This document shows positions 1 through 8,061 of a stretch of 64,000 nucleotides of DNA, piece after piece; within the stretch, counting starts at the first letter, position 1; each line of letters opens with the position of its first letter. Position numbers and translations under genes: made by a program. The notes under the pieces are model-generated. The model had not been told where the DNA came from. It was given only the letters and a program-made list of their open reading frames with translations, and searched no databases. The DNA is from Claveliimonas intestinigallinarum (GTDB lineage: Bacteria > Bacillota > Clostridia > Lachnospirales > Lachnospiraceae), in NCBI GenBank assembly GCA_019115145.1, contig DXED01000032.1, positions 46,868-110,867 on the forward strand, written 5' to 3'.

Positions 1-4
1 CCAT
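1..4 (-). CDS. Start of a gene running off the left edge (product unseen)
   Basis: On the minus strand an AAGGAGGA ribosome-binding site (12-19) lies 7 bases before an ATG at 4-2, so a gene begins here and continues outside the window. Nothing of the protein can be read. It follows a sensor kinase and response regulator of the kind that often control an adjacent ABC transporter, so a transporter ATPase is a reasonable guess, but this is inference from context only. Confidence 0.5.
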
Positions 5-31
5 CTTCCTGTCCTCCTTCATAATGCACCA

Positions 32-61
32 GCGGCAGGGACGGACACGCGCCCCTGCCGC
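32..61 (-). other. Leader hairpin before the left-edge gene
   Basis: GCGGCAGGG (32-40) and CCCTGCCGC (53-61) form a perfect 9-bp GC-rich stem with a 12-base loop. It lies between the candidate promoter at 76-108 and the ribosome-binding site at 12-19, so it would sit in the mRNA leader. No T-run follows on the minus strand, so it is not a standard intrinsic terminator. Confidence 0.4.
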
Positions 62-75
62 CGTATTCTGTTTTC

Positions 76-108
76 AGTATAGAGGATAAATCTTACAGAC
101 TCCTAACA
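76..108 (-). promoter_or_regulatory. Candidate response-regulator-controlled promoter
   Basis: Read on the minus strand, TGTTAG and TGTAAG (108-103 and 97-92) are direct repeats spaced 11 bases apart, one helical turn, and are followed by a TATACT -10 box (81-76). Tandem repeats with this period over the -35 region are the usual binding layout of OmpR-type regulators. The regulator encoded at 1160-1828 is the obvious candidate to bind here and drive the left-edge gene. The assignment is inferred. Confidence 0.4.
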
Positions 109-182
109 AAAATGCAGTCTTTTCGTTTTTCCAGCTCTTCAGGAAATGACATTCGCTCCTCTCCTGTCTTTTATAAGCGGCG

Positions 183-1163
183 CTATATGTCAGGCAGGCA
201 GATCCTCACCTCCACGCCGGGATCCCTGCGCTGTATCTCCATAAAGCCTCCATGCCGGGCCGTGATCTCCCTCGCCAGATAGAGGCCCACGCCCAGCCCC
301 TCCTGAGAGGCTGCCCTTCTTCCCCTGTAAAACCGCCGGAACACCAGGGCCTCCTCCCCCTCGTCGATGCCGATCCCCTCGTCCGCCACCCGGATGGTCA
401 GATACAGTTCGCCTCTGGATACCCCCACCCATATGTGTCCGCCCTCAAGGCTGTACTTGACCGCATTGTCCAGCACATTCCACAGGGCCTCCCCCAGCCA
501 GCCCGGGTCATGCGGGCAGTCCAGCCCTCCGGGCAGATCTTCCAGGATCTCCACGCCCTTCTCCTTTGCCCTGGGGCGGGCCTGGGCAAGGGCCGCCTCT
601 ATGGTACCGGCAATGTCCCTCTCCTCCTTCCGGATGCGGATGATGTTGTTTTCCAGCCGGGAGATCCGGATAAACTCCTCGGTCAGGAAGCGGAGCTTTT
701 CCTGGGAGCTTCGCAGTGCCTCCAGATACAGAGGCACGGGGTCGGGCACAGAGGCCTCCCCCGCACATTCTTCTCCGGCGCCCCTCCTCTCTGAGAGCTC
801 TCCCTCCAGCAGCTCCAGGTAGGTGCCCCCGTTTGCCAGGGGCGTGCGCATCTGGTGGGCGATCTCCGTGATCAGCTCCTGGATCCGCCTCCGGCTCGCC
901 GCAAGCTCCTCCTGCCGTCCCCGGTTCATGCGCTGGATGCGCACCAGCATATGCTCTATGCGGCCGTAGAGGGTCTCCTCCCCCGCCGCCCTCTCCTGTA
1001 TGTCCCTTTCGTCCAGCACGTCCCGCGCAAGCCCTGCCAGCTCCGCAAGCTCCTCCGCCCTTCTCCTTCTCTGCACATGAAGGACAAGAGCAGAAGAAAT
1101 CCCCGCTCCCAGGACGGCTCCCGCCGCAATCCATATCCACACAGCGCTCTTTCCCCCTCTCAC
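183..1163 (-). CDS. Membrane sensor histidine kinase
   Basis: A 326-residue histidine kinase that should phosphorylate the response regulator encoded just upstream. One membrane segment is visible at about residues 8-30, followed by a charged linker, a HisKA domain with the phospho-accepting His103 in EIAHQMRTPLA, and an ATPase domain with N box (NVLDNAVKYS), G1 box (DEGIGID) and G2 box (GLGVGLYLA). There is no extracellular sensing domain, as in kinases that sense through a partner membrane protein. The start overlaps the regulator stop by 4 bases (ATGA), so the pair is translationally coupled. The ligand is unknown. Confidence 0.9.
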   Translation of the reverse strand: MRGGKSAVWIWIAAGAVLGAGISSALVLHVQRRRRAEELAELAGLARDVLDERDIQERAAGEETLYGRIEHMLVRIQRMNRGRQEELAASRRRIQELITEIAHQMRTPLANGGTYLELLEGELSERRGAGEECAGEASVPDPVPLYLEALRSSQEKLRFLTEEFIRISRLENNIIRIRKEERDIAGTIEAALAQARPRAKEKGVEILEDLPGGLDCPHDPGWLGEALWNVLDNAVKYSLEGGHIWVGVSRGELYLTIRVADEGIGIDEGEEALVFRRFYRGRRAASQEGLGVGLYLAREITARHGGFMEIQRRDPGVEVRICLPDI

Positions 1164-1828
1164 TCTCCGAAGCGGTATCCCAGGCCGAAGACATTCTGGA
1201 TGTAGCTCTCCTGCCCGGGCCGGGTATCGATCTTTTTGCGCAGCCGGTTTACCGTGACGCTCACAGTCCCCTCACCCACAAACCGGCCGTCCACATCCCA
1301 GACCTGTTCCAGGATGCTCTCCTTTCCAAGGACCCGCCCCTGATTTCTCATGAAGAGCTCCAGGAGACGGTACTCTCTGGGCGTCAGGGGGAGGGGCTGT
1401 CCGGCCAGGCTTGCCTCCTTCCTCTCCGGCCAGAGGGTCAGCTCCCGGCAGACAAGAACCTGCCCCTGCCTGGCCTCACTCCTTCGCAGCACGGCCCTGA
1501 TCCGGCGGGAGAGCACCTGCATGGGGAAGGGCTTCACCACATAGTCGTCGGCTCCCGCATCGAAGGCCGCCAGCATGTCCTCCTCCTCGTCCCGGGCTGT
1601 GAGAAAGATGCCGGGGATCGGCCTGCTCTTCGTCAGCTCCCGGTACAGACGGATCCCGTCCCCGTCAGGCAGCGTGATATCCACAAGGAGGAGGCAGACA
1701 GAAGGCTCCAGCCGCTCCCGCGCCTCCCGGCAGGAGCGGGCCAGAGCTGTCTCATATCCCTCTTTTTTCAGAAAAATTTCCAGGGCCTGCCCCAGAAGCC
1801 GGTCGTCCTCTATGATCTCTATCTTCAT
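1160..1828 (-). CDS. OmpR/PhoB-family response regulator
   Basis: A 222-residue transcription factor with an N-terminal receiver domain (acidic pair E7-D8-D9, phospho-acceptor Asp50 in LLVDITLPDGDG, conserved Lys in VVKPF) and a C-terminal winged helix (LTPREYRLLELF, then VNRLRKKID and GLGYRF). The start was placed at MKIEIIEDD because it opens the receiver fold and has an AAGGGAAGGAAAAAGGGAC ribosome-binding region just before it. A longer upstream reading (MSTGSCGW...) has no receiver homology. It is the partner of the kinase downstream. Likely targets are the left-edge gene and possibly itself. Confidence 0.92.
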   Translation of the reverse strand: MKIEIIEDDRLLGQALEIFLKKEGYETALARSCREARERLEPSVCLLLVDITLPDGDGIRLYRELTKSRPIPGIFLTARDEEEDMLAAFDAGADDYVVKPFPMQVLSRRIRAVLRRSEARQGQVLVCRELTLWPERKEASLAGQPLPLTPREYRLLELFMRNQGRVLGKESILEQVWDVDGRFVGEGTVSVTVNRLRKKIDTRPGQESYIQNVFGLGYRFGE

Positions 1829-1964
1829 GTCCCTTTTTCCTTCCCTTCTGCCCTGGAGTGCACGGCCTGCCCACCCGCAGCTCCCGGTAGACATTTTCTC
1901 ATACTGACGCTATCATACCATATATACCGGCTTCTGTAAAAAAAGAAACTTTTTCAGGAAAATC

Positions 1965-1994
1965 TGTAACAAACATACCGGGATCTGCGTCTAA
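1965..1994 (+). promoter_or_regulatory. ECF-type promoter of the sigma/anti-sigma operon
   Basis: TGTAAC (1965-1970), a 17-base spacer and CGTCTAA (1988-1994) match the AAC / CGTC pattern of ECF sigma factor promoters in Firmicutes. It lies 27 bases before the GTG start of the sigma gene and is expected to be read by that sigma factor itself, giving positive autoregulation. Confidence 0.6.
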
Positions 1995-2021
1995 TGTGCA
2001 AAGAGGGGAGGTGACGACACG

Positions 2022-2531
2022 GTGAAGATTGATTTTGAAGAGCTGTACGACCGTTTTTTCAGGGATGTGTATCTCTTTGTCCTCTCCATGAGCAGGGATC
2101 CCCACACGGCAGAGGAGATCACCCAGGAGACCTTCTTCCGGGCCCTGAAGGACATCCGCCATTTTAAAGGAGGCTGCTCTGTCACATCCTGGCTGTGTCA
2201 GATCGCCAAGAACCTCTACATGGATCAGCTCCGAAGGGGGAAACGCCTGGTGCCGCAGGAGGCCGCGGGCGAGAGTCTGGCCGAGCGGCAGATGCCGGCT
2301 CCGGACGTGTCCGAGGCCTGTATCCAAAAGGAGGAGGCTCTCTCCATCTACCGGGTCCTCCACTGCCTGGACGAGCCCTACAAGGAGGTCTTCACTCTGC
2401 GGACCTTGGGGGAGCTGAGCTTCCGGGAGATCGGGGATATCTTTGGAAAACAGGAGAACTGGGCCAGAGTCACCTACTACCGGGCCAGGATGAAGATCAT
2501 AAAAGAGCTGTCCCAGGACAGCCTGCAGTAA
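2022..2531 (+). CDS. ECF-family RNA polymerase sigma factor
   Basis: A 169-residue group IV sigma factor. Region 2 is seen at roughly residues 8-70 (YDRFFRDVYLFVLSM, EEITQETFFRALKD, SWLCQIAKNLYMDQLRR) and region 4 at about 108-160 (LDEPYKEVFTLRTLGELSFREIGDIFG). There is no region 1 or 3, as expected for an ECF factor. Translation starts at GTG 2022 behind a GGGGAGG site. It is followed after 23 bases by a zinc-finger anti-sigma gene and preceded by an ECF-type promoter, which suggests an autoregulated stress operon. The signal is unknown. Confidence 0.9.
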   Translation: MKIDFEELYDRFFRDVYLFVLSMSRDPHTAEEITQETFFRALKDIRHFKGGCSVTSWLCQIAKNLYMDQLRRGKRLVPQEAAGESLAERQMPAPDVSEACIQKEEALSIYRVLHCLDEPYKEVFTLRTLGELSFREIGDIFGKQENWARVTYYRARMKIIKELSQDSLQ

Positions 2532-2554
2532 ATGCATGAAAGGATGTGTATGTC

Positions 2555-3439
2555 ATGAAAATTTCCTGCGATATTGTGAGGGACCTGCTGCCCCTGTACA
2601 AGGACAATGTGTGCAGCGACGCCAGCAAAGACATGGTGGAGGACCACCTCTCCGGCTGTGAGAACTGCCGGGCATACTACGAAAAGATGAGCGCAGAGCT
2701 TCCGGAAATCACCTCCGGCGGCGAGGACGCGAAGCAGATAGGAAGGGACCGGGATTTGTTTGAGAGGCTTGCCCGGAAGCTGACCTTCCGCCAGGTCATG
2801 ACCGCCGGCGCGGCGGCCCTCATCCTGCTGGCCCTGTACGCGGCCCTCACCTCCTCCGCCCCCTTCATGGTCTTGGCCAGAGAGCGGGTGGCGGAGGCTG
2901 TGCCAGTGCTGGATAAGAGGATTTCTGTGGACGACGTGGAGGTACAGGATGTGTACCGTCTGGAGGACGGCTCCATCTACTGCTCCTTTAATGTGAACAC
3001 CTATATCTCCTCCTTTGACCGCCAGTATGTGGTAGAGGATAAGTCCAGCCCCGAAGTGGATGTCAGCGCCTCCGGCGGCAATACCAACGGCATCTCCCTC
3101 CAGAGATACTGGTCTGATTTTCCAAAAGCAGAGGGCTATTCCTCCTCCTTCTATTTCCTCGTGCCGGAGGAGCTCACCTACTACCGGGAGGATCCTGTGA
3201 CAGCGGAGCACAGGCTTGTCCGCCGGACCTCTGACGGGGTCTACTTTGTGGGGAAGGGAGGCGAGATCCTGCCTCTCTATGAGGAGGGGGATCCCATCTC
3301 CGACGCGCCCGGGGACATAGAAGAGCTGGTGCAGGAAAATAGGTCCGCGCACGAAACAAAGGAGAGTGAGGGATGGATGCCCTCTGCCCTCTATTCCGAA
3401 AACTACTGCTATGTCCTCTCCTTTAACGAGAAAGAGTAA
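2555..3439 (+). CDS. Zinc-finger anti-sigma factor, membrane-anchored
   Basis: A 294-residue protein that should hold the preceding sigma factor inactive. The N-terminus carries the His31-x3-Cys35-x2-Cys38 zinc anti-sigma motif (HLSGCENC). A single hydrophobic segment at about residues 85-110 then places a long C-terminal sensor region outside the cell. The extracytoplasmic part resembles no family I can name. The start was placed at ATG 2555 (MKISCDIV) behind GAAAGGA rather than the in-frame GTG 9 bases earlier. It is convergent with the epimerase gene only 4 bases away. Confidence 0.85.
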   Translation: MKISCDIVRDLLPLYKDNVCSDASKDMVEDHLSGCENCRAYYEKMSAELPEITSGGEDAKQIGRDRDLFERLARKLTFRQVMTAGAAALILLALYAALTSSAPFMVLARERVAEAVPVLDKRISVDDVEVQDVYRLEDGSIYCSFNVNTYISSFDRQYVVEDKSSPEVDVSASGGNTNGISLQRYWSDFPKAEGYSSSFYFLVPEELTYYREDPVTAEHRLVRRTSDGVYFVGKGGEILPLYEEGDPISDAPGDIEELVQENRSAHETKESEGWMPSALYSENYCYVLSFNEKE

Positions 3440-3443
3440 AAGC

Positions 3444-4352
3444 CTATCTTCTGATCCGGATCCGGTAGGACGCCTCAAAGACCTTTCCAGGCTCCAGACT
3501 GTTCTCCCACTCCCGGTCCTTCAGCTCCCCGTCAAAGCCCTCTCTGTCGCAGCGCCCGTACCAGGGCTCGATGCAGACAAAGGGGGCCTTCTTCTTCGGC
3601 GGAGACCAGATCCCCACAAGAGGGGCTTCAAAGGACACCTGCAGGTACTCCCTGCCCTTCGGATCCACAAGGGAGACGCTGCCGGCCTGGCCGTTTTCCA
3701 GGATCAGGGCATCCCCGTCAAAGAGGTGCTCGCTGACAGGCAGCAGGCCGTCCTTCAGCTCAAAGGTGACCTCCTGGTCCGTGGCAAGTCCCCCCTGCCC
3801 GAATACCCGGTTCACAAAGGATGGCCGCTTCTCCCCCTGTCTGTCCCGGATGCAGAGGCTGTAGTCGACCTGCTTCTCCCACTCTCTCACAGGGCAGCAA
3901 AAAGCCGGATGTGCGCCGATGGCAAAATACATATCGCTGCTGCCGGTGTTTGTCACCCGCCACATCACCAGGAGCTCCTTATCCTCCAGCCGGTAGCCGA
4001 TCTCCAGCCGGAAGGGGAAGGGGTACACCTCCCTTGTCTCCTCATCGTCCTCCAGGACAAACCAGGCCTCTCTCTGTGTCACGCTGGCCAGAGCGAAATC
4101 CTTATCTCTGGCAAAGCCGTGCTGGCCCATGGGGTATTTCACGTCCCCGATCCTGTATTTTTTATCCCGCACGCCTCCCACAAAGGGGAAAAGAACCGGA
4201 GACGTCCTTCCCCAGTAGGCAGGATCCCCCTTCCACATATACTCTGTGCCCCTGGCCTTCTGCTTCAGCGATTTCAGCTCCGCCCCGTGGAGGCTGATCT
4301 GGGCCTCCAGCGACTCATTTTCCAGTTTTATCTTAATCCCTTCCAGTCCCAT
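3444..4352 (-). CDS. Aldose 1-epimerase family protein (LacX-like)
   Basis: A 302-residue cytosolic protein of the galactose mutarotase fold, which interconverts alpha and beta anomers of aldoses. Family hallmarks are a His in GQHGFARD (His78), a second His in GAHPAFCCP (His148) and the catalytic Glu in VCIEPWYGR near residue 260. It most resembles the LacX-like subgroup, whose substrate may be a sugar phosphate or an uncommon sugar. It lies 9 bases upstream of the double-Nudix gene's stop on the same strand, as the last gene of the NAD run, but shares no obvious job with it. Confidence 0.85.
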   Translation of the reverse strand: MGLEGIKIKLENESLEAQISLHGAELKSLKQKARGTEYMWKGDPAYWGRTSPVLFPFVGGVRDKKYRIGDVKYPMGQHGFARDKDFALASVTQREAWFVLEDDEETREVYPFPFRLEIGYRLEDKELLVMWRVTNTGSSDMYFAIGAHPAFCCPVREWEKQVDYSLCIRDRQGEKRPSFVNRVFGQGGLATDQEVTFELKDGLLPVSEHLFDGDALILENGQAGSVSLVDPKGREYLQVSFEAPLVGIWSPPKKKAPFVCIEPWYGRCDREGFDGELKDREWENSLEPGKVFEASYRIRIRR

Positions 4353-4361
4353 CTTTCACAT

Positions 4362-5390
4362 TTACTCCTTCTCTTTTTCTCCAAACAGGAAGTCTCCCAC
4401 CATTTTCAGCTCGTCCAGATACATGCAGTTTGGCAGGGTGTCTTCCTCCACCTGCCTCCAGCACTCCCGGTAGTCCATCCAGCGCACGGCCTCCACCTCG
4501 GACTCCTGGAGGGAGAGGGCGGTCTCGTCCACCGGCTCCCGGTAGATATAGACGGCGCTCAGCTCATTGTCCCGGAAGGGCCTGCCGTAGAAGACATCCT
4601 CAAACTGTGCCCGGCGCATGCCCACAAAGTGAAGCTCCTCCTCCCGGGCCCGGATGCCCAGCTCCTCAGCGAGCTCCCGGATGGCGGAGGGGAGGTAATC
4701 GTCCCCCGCCTCCACATGTCCAGCGGAGGAGATATCCCAGCACCCCGGATTGGAGTCCTTGCAGGCGCTCCTCTTCTGCAGGAGAAGATCCCAGCCGTCC
4801 TCCTTTTTCCGGACGATCCAGACGTGAGCGGTGGGGTGGAGGCTCCCCTCCAGGTGGGCCACGCCCCTCTCCCTCACAAGGCCCGTCCTTGTGCCGTCCT
4901 CATTTAAAATGTCGAAGAGCTCCAGCGGCCTTCCGTCCAGGGCGGCCTCCAGAAGGGTGTCCGTCCTGTCGTAGACAAGCTTCAGGGAGAAAAAAGGCCG
5001 CCCCTCATTCAGGAGGCGGAAAAAGATCTTGTCTCCCTCCCAGATGTTCAGGCAAAGCACTTCCTCCTTGTCCACCCACTCCAGCTGTCCCTCGTCGCAG
5101 GGGTGGGGCTCCCCGGTAAATCCGTCCGCCGTGTAGAGGGACATGTACTCCGTGGTGTCCTCCCCGTAGATAAAAGTAACGATCCCCCGGTACTGCCAGG
5201 AGGTGAGGGTGTACCCCGTCTCCTCCCACACCTCCCGCAGAAGGCACTCCTCCGGGCTCTCGTTCCTCTCAAAATGTCCGCCCACACCGATCCACTTGTC
5301 TTTATTTACATCCTCCTTCTTCACCGTCCGGTGAAGCATCAGGTATTTCCCGTCCTGCTCAATGTAGCAGAGTGTACTCAGTCTCGTCAT
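4362..5390 (-). CDS. Protein with two Nudix hydrolase domains
   Basis: A 342-residue fusion of two Nudix domains, which hydrolyse nucleoside diphosphates linked to another moiety. Domain 1 (about residues 1-150) has a full Nudix box, GHFERNESPEECLLREVWEETGY. Domain 2 (about 165-342) resembles the isopentenyl-diphosphate isomerase-like branch; its box GHVEAGDDYLPSAIRELAEELGI has Asp for the first conserved Glu. The start MTRLSTLCYI follows a GAGGGAGG site and lies inside the end of niaR (32-base overlap), so the two are co-translated. Position after nadABC-niaR suggests a role with NAD-related or oxidised nucleotides, which is inference. Confidence 0.85.
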   Translation of the reverse strand: MTRLSTLCYIEQDGKYLMLHRTVKKEDVNKDKWIGVGGHFERNESPEECLLREVWEETGYTLTSWQYRGIVTFIYGEDTTEYMSLYTADGFTGEPHPCDEGQLEWVDKEEVLCLNIWEGDKIFFRLLNEGRPFFSLKLVYDRTDTLLEAALDGRPLELFDILNEDGTRTGLVRERGVAHLEGSLHPTAHVWIVRKKEDGWDLLLQKRSACKDSNPGCWDISSAGHVEAGDDYLPSAIRELAEELGIRAREEELHFVGMRRAQFEDVFYGRPFRDNELSAVYIYREPVDETALSLQESEVEAVRWMDYRECWRQVEEDTLPNCMYLDELKMVGDFLFGEKEKE

Positions 5391-5919
5391 GGCCCTCCCT
5401 CTCATCCTCCTTCGGCTCCACAAGGAACCCTCTTTTTCTCAGGTCCTCCTCTATCATATCCAGAGTCTCCTCGCTGTCCGCCGTGATCCTGTGATAGTGA
5501 TACCCCGAGGTAATATTTTTCAGAGGGCTGGACTTCCCGCTTTTGATGTCGCTGATAAATTCCGCCACTCTTCTCCTGGAGGTGATGTGCAGATCCGCCT
5601 CCAGGTGCCCGTACACCCTGTGGTTCACCATGACGTTCTCCACCGCGCCGCCCAGATCCACGATGGCGCACAGCTCCTCCTCCAGCTGGTCGTCTGTGTG
5701 CTTCACCTTCAGCACCCGGCTGACAGAGGGCGCTGTCCCCAGTATATAGCCCCGGTTGGTGGAGATGATCTCATAGCCCGCGGCCCGGATCAGGGCAACG
5801 TCCTGCACGATCACCTGCCGGCTCACATGGTAGAGAGCGGCCAGACTCTTTGCGGGAACCGGTCTTCCGCTCTCCTGGATCCTCCGAACGATATCTTCTC
5901 TTCTATCAGAACCAGTCAT
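5359..5919 (-). CDS. niaR: NAD-biosynthesis repressor NiaR
   Basis: A 186-residue regulator with an N-terminal winged-helix domain (about residues 1-60, IVRRIQESGRPVPAKSLAALYHVSRQVIVQDVALI) and a C-terminal 3H domain carrying the family's histidines (VNHRVYGHLEADLHI and GYHYHRI). Proteins of this family repress NAD genes when nicotinate is present. It lies downstream of nadA-nadB-nadC in the same direction, and a NiaR-type palindrome precedes nadA, so it probably regulates its own operon. The ribosome-binding site is AAAGGAGG. Confidence 0.92.
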   Translation of the reverse strand: MTGSDRREDIVRRIQESGRPVPAKSLAALYHVSRQVIVQDVALIRAAGYEIISTNRGYILGTAPSVSRVLKVKHTDDQLEEELCAIVDLGGAVENVMVNHRVYGHLEADLHITSRRRVAEFISDIKSGKSSPLKNITSGYHYHRITADSEETLDMIEEDLRKRGFLVEPKEDEREGHDETEYTLLH

Positions 5920-5958
5920 TTTCTTCTGGCCTCCTTTGCTTCTCGTTTTTCCGACTGC

Positions 5959-6810
5959 CTACAGGGCGTGGAGATTTTTCATAGAAATGTCCAGTATGGG
6001 AGCCGAATGAGTGAGGGCCCCGCTGGAAATATAATCCACCCCAGTGGACACAAGGCTGGCAATATTCTCCTTTGTCACGTTTCCCGAGCACTCGGTTTCA
6101 GCCCTGCCGTCTATGAGGCGCACCGCCTCCTTCATCTCCTCCGGGGACATGTTGTCCAGCATGATAATGTCGGCTCCCGCCTCAACGGCCTCCTTCACCA
6201 TCTCCAGATTTTCCGTCTCCACCTCGATCCTGCGCACAAAGGGCGCATACTCCCTTGCCATGCGGATAGCTTCCCTCACGCCGCCGGCGGCGCCGATATG
6301 GTTGTCCTTCAAAAGCACCCCGTCGGACAGATTGTAGCGGTGGTTGTATCCGCCTCCCACGCGGACCGCATATTTCTCAAAAACGCGCATATTGGGCGTG
6401 GTCTTCCTTGTATCCAAAAGGCGGATGCCCGTCCCCTCCAGGAGATCCGCCACGGAGCGGGTGTAGGTGGCGATACCGCTCATCCGCTGCAGATAGTTGA
6501 GAGCCACCCTCTCACCGGACAGAAGTACCCGGATGTCTCCCTCCACCTTGCCCATGAGCTGTCCTTTCGTCACTCTCTCGCCGTCCCGGCAGAAGAAAAC
6601 GACCTCCGTATTCTCGTCCAGAAGCTGGAAGACTCTCCGAAACACATCAAGGCCCGCAATCACGCCCTCCTGCTTGGCGATCAGATCCACCTGCCCGGGC
6701 ACGGCCTCCTTCATCACCGCGTTTGTCGTCACATCCTCGCTGGAAATATCCTCCTTCAGCGCCTCCAGAAGCAGGTGATCCACCTGCAGTGTCATTGTAA
6801 TTCTGTTCAT
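5959..6810 (-). CDS. nadC: Nicotinate-nucleotide pyrophosphorylase (quinolinate phosphoribosyltransferase)
   Basis: A 283-residue enzyme that converts quinolinate and PRPP to nicotinate mononucleotide, the third step of de novo NAD synthesis. Family motifs include DISSEDVTTNAV, LNYLQRMSGIAT, the RKTTP loop in LDTRKTTPNMR, GGGYNHRYNLSDGVLLKDNH, and the phosphate-binding C-terminus (DIIMLDNMSPE, ECSGNV, DYISSGALTHS). The start at MNRITMT has an AAGGAGAG site at good spacing. An alternative ATG 27 bases upstream overlaps the nadB stop (TAATG) but lacks a clear site. Length is normal. Confidence 0.94.
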   Translation of the reverse strand: MNRITMTLQVDHLLLEALKEDISSEDVTTNAVMKEAVPGQVDLIAKQEGVIAGLDVFRRVFQLLDENTEVVFFCRDGERVTKGQLMGKVEGDIRVLLSGERVALNYLQRMSGIATYTRSVADLLEGTGIRLLDTRKTTPNMRVFEKYAVRVGGGYNHRYNLSDGVLLKDNHIGAAGGVREAIRMAREYAPFVRRIEVETENLEMVKEAVEAGADIIMLDNMSPEEMKEAVRLIDGRAETECSGNVTKENIASLVSTGVDYISSGALTHSAPILDISMKNLHAL

Positions 6811-6836
6811 CTCATCTCTCTCCTTGCTGTTTTCCA

Positions 6837-8039
6837 TTATACTATTTTCTGCTCTGCCATGTCCAGAGTCTCCTGTGCTGTTCTGCGGGCAATATCCTTT
6901 GCCGCCCTTCTGGCAAATACAAGGCTCTCCAGCAGGGAGTTGCTGGCCAGCCGGTTGGCCCCGTGGACTCCGTTGCAGCTCGTCTCCCCCGCCGCGTAGA
7001 GACAGGGCATGGATGTGCGGCTCTCACTGTCCACCCAGATACCGCCCATAAAATAGTGCTGGGCCGGCACCACGGGAATCCTCTCCCTTGTCACATCATA
7101 CCCCTCCTCCAGGCAATGGCGGTAAATATTGGGGAAATGGCTCAGGATCTTCTCCCTGGGAATGGGGGCCATAGACAGCCACACATGATCCGTCCCGTCC
7201 TTTTCCATCTGCTTTTGGATCGCCTCCGTCACCACGTCCCTGGGAAGCAGCTCATCCACAAATCTCTCTCCGTCCCGGTTCAGCAGCCAGGCTCCCTCTC
7301 CCCTCACTGACTCGGAGATGAGAAACCTGCGTCCCGGCTTCCTGGAGTAGAGTGTAGTGGGATGGATCTGAACATAGTCCAGGTGCTCCAGACGGATACC
7401 ATGCTTTTTCGCAATGTCGATGGCGTCCCCGGTCAGGTGGGGAAAATTAGTGGAATGCCTGTATCTGCCGCCAATGCCTCCGCTTGCCAGAATCGTGAAT
7501 GGCGCCCGTATGGCGATCCTCTCCTCGCCCTTCCTCGCGAGAACCCCCGTGCAGCGTCCCTTCTCTTCTATAATATCTGTCATCTCCGTATACTCATACA
7601 GCGTGACATTCTCCAGCTTTCTCACCTGATCCAGGAGATGGCTCGTGATCTCCTTCCCCGTGATATCCTCGTGGAAGAGAATTCTGGGCCTGGAGTGGGC
7701 CCCCTCCCTTGTGTAGGCGAACCCACCGTTGCTGTCCTTCGCAAATTCCACGCCGTACCCAACCAGCTCCCTGATGATCTGGCGGGAACCGCGGATCATA
7801 ATATCCACAGACTCCCTCCGGTTCTCGTAGTGTCCGGCCCGCATAGTGTCCTCAAAATAACTGTCGTAGTCCTCCTCGTCCCGGAGCACACATATCCCGC
7901 CCTGTGCCAGGAAAGAATCGCTGCTCTCCAGGTCAGCCTTCGTGATCATGACAATATTCAGATTCCGGGGCAGGCTGAGGGCGGCAAAAAGTCCCGCCAC
8001 GCCGGTTCCCACGATCACTGTGTCCGCATGTATCTTCAT
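6837..8039 (-). CDS. nadB: L-aspartate oxidase, short form
   Basis: A 400-residue FAD enzyme that oxidises L-aspartate to iminoaspartate for quinolinate synthesis. The N-terminus has the FAD motif VIVGTGVAGLFAA. Substrate-site motifs follow: SDSFLAQGGICV, ASGGIGG, HPTTLY, the YFMGGIWVD loop, and the FAD-closing GETSCNGVHGANRLASNSLLE. The protein ends shortly after this, so it lacks the C-terminal helical domain of the roughly 530-residue enzymes such as the E. coli one. The reading frame is intact, so this is a family variant, not a break. In an anaerobe the electron acceptor is probably fumarate. Confidence 0.93.
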   Translation of the reverse strand: MKIHADTVIVGTGVAGLFAALSLPRNLNIVMITKADLESSDSFLAQGGICVLRDEEDYDSYFEDTMRAGHYENRRESVDIMIRGSRQIIRELVGYGVEFAKDSNGGFAYTREGAHSRPRILFHEDITGKEITSHLLDQVRKLENVTLYEYTEMTDIIEEKGRCTGVLARKGEERIAIRAPFTILASGGIGGRYRHSTNFPHLTGDAIDIAKKHGIRLEHLDYVQIHPTTLYSRKPGRRFLISESVRGEGAWLLNRDGERFVDELLPRDVVTEAIQKQMEKDGTDHVWLSMAPIPREKILSHFPNIYRHCLEEGYDVTRERIPVVPAQHYFMGGIWVDSESRTSMPCLYAAGETSCNGVHGANRLASNSLLESLVFARRAAKDIARRTAQETLDMAEQKIV

Positions 8040-8061
8040 GCTCTTTGCACCTCCTTTTATC

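Noticed and set aside
3366..4907. Very long open frame on the plus strand (about 510 codons) across the epimerase and Nudix genes
   Set aside because: It is the antisense shadow of GC-rich coding genes. The translation is rich in Leu, Pro and His with no domain, while the minus-strand frames give clear family motifs.
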